This document shows, piece by piece, positions 61,525 through 64,000 of a DNA stretch of 64,000 nucleotides. The notes under the pieces were generated by a model. It was not told the origin of the DNA. It searched no databases and saw only the letters and a list, made by a program, of their open reading frames with translations. Source of the DNA: Pyrrhosoma nymphula. Lineage: Eukaryota > Arthropoda > Insecta > Odonata > Coenagrionidae. Within the stretch, counting starts at the first letter, position 1. Every line of letters starts with the position of its first letter. The stretch is taken from positions 90,201,434 to 90,265,433 of the forward strand of contig OY754331.1 in the NCBI GenBank assembly GCA_963573305.1, given 5' to 3'. Made by a program: the position numbers and the translations under genes.

Positions 61525-62634
61525 CTGCAAAACGATTTTTTCAATTAATTACTCGTCACTTATTTTTAATTAGAGAAGAGGCCCGTTGAATAACAACAGG
61601 AAGAAAAAAATAAACGCTAACACATTGTAATGTATACAATACTTGCTATCTTGTACAACTGCATTGAAAATTACTTTATAAGTCAAAACCTTAGTCAGCA
61701 AGTTAAATATATTGTGGACTATACATATACCTACTATCCCTAATTTTATATGCTACTTTTCATGTTGTGACTAATTAAACCAATGTGCTGATGGTAGACT
61801 CCATGCGAATTATTATTAATGTTTTATGTTACAGTTTGGCTAATCTTACCAGGTGGTAACAGTAAATAAAAAAAATAATTTAGAATCTTGAATCCTAAAG
61901 TATATGATTCAGTCAATTGCAATAAAATCAACTCATGGAATACAATTAACAACATAAAATGAATCAAAAATACAACTCACTATCTCATTACTCACTAGAA
62001 GAGAATATGCCTGGGTGCTTGAGTATTTTTCATGTTGATGAAACATCATAAAGACATACAATGAAGGTGCATGAAACTTAGGGGTTGTATCAAACAAACA
62101 ACCCTGTAAATATAGACCACTGCAATGGAACATACAGGGATGTCAGAGCTACATTGGCAGTGTGTGTTGAGTGAACCACAACTGCAGCATCTCGTCAGCA
62201 CTCTATCCAAGCTTATTATGGGATTTTTATAATTTATTTTATTCCCACAATTCCAAAAACAGCTCTACTGGCCTTTGACATTGAGTGTTTCAACGAAAAA
62301 CAATGGACGAACACATTGGAAAATGCATTCTTATGGAAATTATAGCTCATGTTTGAAGTGTGTCTGCATTAGTTGATAATAATAAGGTTATGAAAGATGG
62401 ACCACCAGCCTCATTCTGATGTACCTGGTAACGGCTTTTGCCGGGTAATGGTGGACGTCTGCCTGTGGGGTGGTTAGCACCACATGCAGTTATACTGGTT
62501 CCAAAAAGGAAAACAGAAAAAGCTACCCAAGACACCCCTCTCGGATGGGGGCCCTATGTGACTCGGATAGAGCCCTAGTGAAGTTGGGAGTGGCATAAAC
62601 AAATCACCAACTAAGAAGGGAGATCGTATGCAGC

Positions 62635-64000
62635 GGACGGAAGCCCTAAGGGGGGACCTTCTCGCATGCCATGTTGCCAGCGAGCCCGATCGCAGGGGGT
62701 ATATGGAAAGAATGCACTCTTTGTGGTGTGAGATTCATCCAGAACACCACCATCTATCGTAGCAGAAACTGTGCGAGTATGCAACCCACCTGCTAAAAAG
62801 GAAACCCTCCAATAACCGCCAGTTCAGAGGAATACACCACCAGTCAGACCACCCTCCCCGACCTAGGCAGCCTCCCCACCACCTGAGGCGAGAACGATAT
62901 TCGTGTCAGAGTCCCTCCCAAATGATGAAGCTGGTCAGGCTGTCACTGAACTACAAATTTGGTTATTAAGCACCATTAACTATGATGAAGGACAAACTAG
63001 GCCAAGAGACATCCACTGAAAGCTCTCCCTGCAGGGTAACCACCTTTCCCGGTTGAATGGCCTTATCAACGAAATCCTGAGGGAAACGTTGGACCTTTGG
63101 CCGGTCAATTGCGTGGTCTACGCTGCTGCCAAAATGATTGCTCACTCCCAAAATATGGCTCTCTTGGGAGGAAAAAGTAGCAAAAAGACTGCAACAGTTG
63201 GAGGCCAAGATCACACAAGCGAGATGACAGGCGTCGAGAATTCAGTGTGTGATGGAAAATATCACATCTGGGCAGGGCTGCCAGCGAGTAGATTCCAAAA
63301 TTAATTGAATGTCTTGGCCTGGCTGGACTAGACTACAAGAAGGCTTTTGACACCACTTCGCATAAGCTTTTGATCGCCATGCTGAAGTTGATGAAAGTCC
63401 ACCCAGAGGTAGTGTCCTGCATCCAACGCCTGTTACCACTCTGGAAAACACGCTTTGTTCTGACCTCAGGCAAGCGGTCAGTTCCCACAGAGTTGGTAAC
63501 ATACCACCGTGGCATTTTTCAAGGCGACAGCTTGAGCCCCTTACTGTTTTGTATTTCCCTCCTACTCCTATCCCTTAGGCTGCGACGAGGTAGAGGATAC
63601 ATGTGCGGTGTTCCAGGTGACAGGAAGCATAAGGTCACCCATTTGTTTTATATGGATGACCTGAAGCTCTACGCTTCTAATGCGAAAGACCTTCCCACTG
63701 CCCTGGACACTGTACTGGAATACAGTGAGGCTGAGAGATGGAGTTCGGATTGGAAGTGTGCATCCATCCACCTGGCGAGAGGAAGATTTTCGGAGATCAA
63801 GGAAGACATGCAACTTATTGACGGGAGCATCATTCGTGACCTCGAGGACGATGATAGCTATGAATAACTCGGCATCCCCCAACGCCGAATGCAGGAGGTT
63901 GCAGCATGGAAGGAAAGGCTCACCGCCAAATACAGACAGACTCTCAGGAACATCTGGAGTTCTGAGCTGTCAGGCAAGAATAAGGTTCTCGCCACAAACA
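62635..64000 (+). mobile_element. LINE with reverse transcriptase, runs off right edge
   Basis: Degraded reading from about 62635 (RTEALRGDLLACHVASEPDR, RMHSLWCEIHPEHHHL) through 63040-63240 (NGLINEILRETLDLWPVNCV) to an RT. It is antisense to the host gene and within it or upstream. Clade uncertain; R2/R4-like or another early-branching LINE. Confidence 0.75.
63330..64000 (+). pseudogene. LINE reverse transcriptase domain
   Basis: LDYKKAFDTTSHKLLIAMLK (motif A, first Asp), RGIFQGDSLSPLLFCISLLL (motif B), HLFYMDDLKLYAS (motif C, YMDD type), then a stop in place of Y in SYE-LGIPQRR and continuing AAWKERLTAKYRQTLRNIWS to the edge. RT active-site residues survive but stops upstream and downstream show decay. 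Confidence 0.85.

Overview
The window is eukaryotic nuclear DNA: AT-rich, crowded with transposable elements, and holding one protein gene split into small exons by GT-AG introns of up to about 14 kb. The protein sequence and the repeat types (Tigger/pogo, piggyBac, several LINEs, tRNA- and 5S-derived SINEs) suit an arthropod or another invertebrate with a large, repeat-rich genome. I cannot place it further.

The host gene lies on the minus strand and fills almost the whole window. Nineteen consecutive exons between 61524 and 1589 join in frame with no stop (3646 coding bases, 1214 whole codons). They encode the middle of a STAND-type NTPase resembling NACHT and WD-repeat protein 2 (NWD2, also KIAA1239). 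In order the product has an N-terminal region with the VVDMRWGVRDEATDDH and GQKYGYRP motifs, a helical region, a NACHT domain (Walker A GEGGCGKTS, Walker B LLLFLDSVDQ), a helical linker, and the start of a WD-repeat region. The start codon and the end of the WD region lie outside the window.

Layout, left to right. 1-2.4 kb: the last two exons and a MITE. 2.4-15.9 kb: intronic DNA interrupted only by the 6.4 kb exon, with a hAT-like end, a piggyBac-like end, tandem repeats, and a broken 4.9 kb Tigger element containing two large fold-backs. 16-17.5 kb: two exons. 17.5-31.9 kb: the largest intron, with three fold-backs, hammerhead-like loci at 21.8 and 23.05 kb, a duplicated block, and a LINE interrupted by two later insertions. 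31.9-33.8 kb: three exons with tRNA-SINEs nearby. 33.9-41.1 kb: a 5'-truncated LINE with a 12 bp target duplication, a 5S-derived SINE, a complete Tigger/pogo element with arrays of an 11 bp motif near its ends, and a snap-back SINE insertion. 41.2-48.6 kb: four exons around a decayed piggyBac-transposase element and a hammerhead-bearing G-rich fold-back. 48.6-53.9 kb: an intron with pogo relics and a MITE nested in a Tigger. 53.9-61.5 kb: seven exons, a second 5S relic, a tRNA-SINE, and a 1.75 kb CCCAGACAGCAC element. 62.6-64 kb: a LINE reverse transcriptase in the opposite orientation.

The most unusual signal is a recurring RNA-like motif at 21.8, 23.05 and 47.6-48.1 kb, with a weaker one at 9.98 kb. 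It matches a type I hammerhead ribozyme layout: short stem I, CUGAUGA, one extra U, stem II hairpin, GAAA, tiny stem III. At two loci it occurs as inverted pairs inside fold-back elements.
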